DNA of 50,672 nucleotides from a virus. Location of the stretch: IMG/VR virus record IMGVR_UViG_3300022851_000017, positions 1 to 50,672 of that record. One strand, 5' to 3'. The stretch's first letter is position 1, and each line of letters begins with the position of its first letter. A program made the position numbers and the translations under genes. Below, in pieces: positions 50,168 through 50,672 of the stretch. The notes under the pieces are model-generated. The model was not told the DNA's origin and made no database searches. It worked only from the letters and a program-made list of their open reading frames with translations.

Positions 50168-50672
50168 AAAGGAATACAACCGAAGAATTTTATTTTGATA
50201 AAGTCATTTCCAACTGGAACAATTCTATCTTGACTCAATTCATAATCAGTTCCATTGATTCGTATTCCGAAGAAACTATAGGATGATGTATTAAACCAAT
50301 TACTTGTTGTACCACCGTCAATAGTATTCTCTCTTTGTCCTGACTCACCGATTTCCCATATGAAATTTGATGAACTTACATTTGAACTCACAACACCTGA
50401 CCAGTTAAAGCAATCTACGGAAGTAAACCCATCAATACCTAAATTGGTGATCACTACTCGCTCACTTAATGGCTCACCTAATGTTAATCTTGCTCTCTGA
50501 ATTGGAAAGGAAGAATTATCCGTTCCTTTAATGAAAATCATATTTAAGTCAGTTATTACTGGTGGAGGTAAAACAATAGGAGGTATTTCTAGCTCGGTGT
50601 TTATTGGTGTTACAATTGGCTCTGGTCTAAAAAAGATATCACCAATACTATATGGGGACACATTAACCTCAC
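50164..50672 (-). CDS. Putative fibre or surface protein, 5' end outside window
   Basis: A minus-strand frame open to the right edge, so the start is not seen; 169 residues fall in the window, ending FGCIPF. It has a Pro-rich hinge (EIPPIVLPPPVITDL) followed by a beta-rich, Ser/Asn/Gly domain (NWSGVVSSNVSSSNFIWEIG). Such a hinge-plus-beta pattern is typical of fibre or other surface proteins, but the family is unknown. It is the only intact-looking leftward gene in the window and converges on the 3D-domain gene, which suggests a new, oppositely oriented block starts here. Confidence 0.6.
   Translation of the reverse strand, partial: EVNVSPYSIGDIFFRPEPIVTPINTELEIPPIVLPPPVITDLNMIFIKGTDNSSFPIQRARLTLGEPLSERVVITNLGIDGFTSVDCFNWSGVVSSNVSSSNFIWEIGESGQRENTIDGGTTSNWFNTSSYSFFGIRINGTDYELSQDRIVPVGNDFIKIKFFGCIPF

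Noticed and set aside
1-50672. tRNA genes or a CRISPR array
   Set aside because: I looked through the gaps, which are short and AT-rich, and saw no cloverleaf-like sequence or repeat-spacer pattern; a tRNA scan would be needed to be certain.

Overview
The window is a piece of an AT-rich, T4-type (contractile-tailed) bacteriophage genome. The case rests on a T4-style baseplate block (gp25-like, gp6/J-like, and a long gp7/P2 gpI-like protein), a family B DNA polymerase, a DnaG-type primase, a fused gp47/gp46 (SbcD/SbcC) protein, a small sigma factor and lysis genes. Start codons almost never have a Shine-Dalgarno sequence and instead sit in A-rich contexts, which fits a Bacteroidota host; this host call is an inference. 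Nearly everything is on the + strand in tightly packed, often overlapping genes. The exceptions are an interrupted hsp20 and a partial fibre-like gene at the right edge.

Layout. 1-5.2 kb: a SNF2-family helicase (cut by the left edge) and a 1,234-residue DNA polymerase. 5.2-8.5 kb: small proteins of unknown function, a Nudix hydrolase and a WYL-like protein. 8.6-16.9 kb: an accessory island with a 1,378-residue multi-domain protein (two kinase-like domains, two GNAT domains and a 2H phosphoesterase), a CCA-adding-type nucleotidyltransferase, a second 2H phosphoesterase, a PD-(D/E)XK nuclease-like protein, a HAD phosphatase of the RNA-repair type and a ParB-like protein. 16.9-31.9 kb: two glycosyltransferases flanking the baseplate and fibre genes. 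32-36.5 kb: a ribbon-helix-helix protein, a RuvC-like resolvase, a metallophosphoesterase, a primase and a sigma factor. 36.5-37.1 kb: a minus-strand hsp20 split by a 225-bp IS200/IS605-type mini-element. 37.2-50.7 kb: the Mre11-Rad50-type fusion, an amidase-like pseudoenzyme, large and small putative virion proteins, the endolysin, small membrane proteins, a PolB-exonuclease-like protein and a secreted 3D-domain protein.

How it works together. A recurring motif, (A)GTATTTATA or a close variant, lies 3-28 bases before the start of about 15 genes, often just after an intrinsic terminator. The positions suggest a phage-specific (late) promoter, possibly read by the sigma factor at 35.9-36.5 kb. 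It is the reverse complement of the T4 late-promoter core. The strongest leads are the split hsp20, the RNA-repair-like island, this motif, the dead amidase paralogue, the gp47-gp46 fusion and the altered polymerase motif C.
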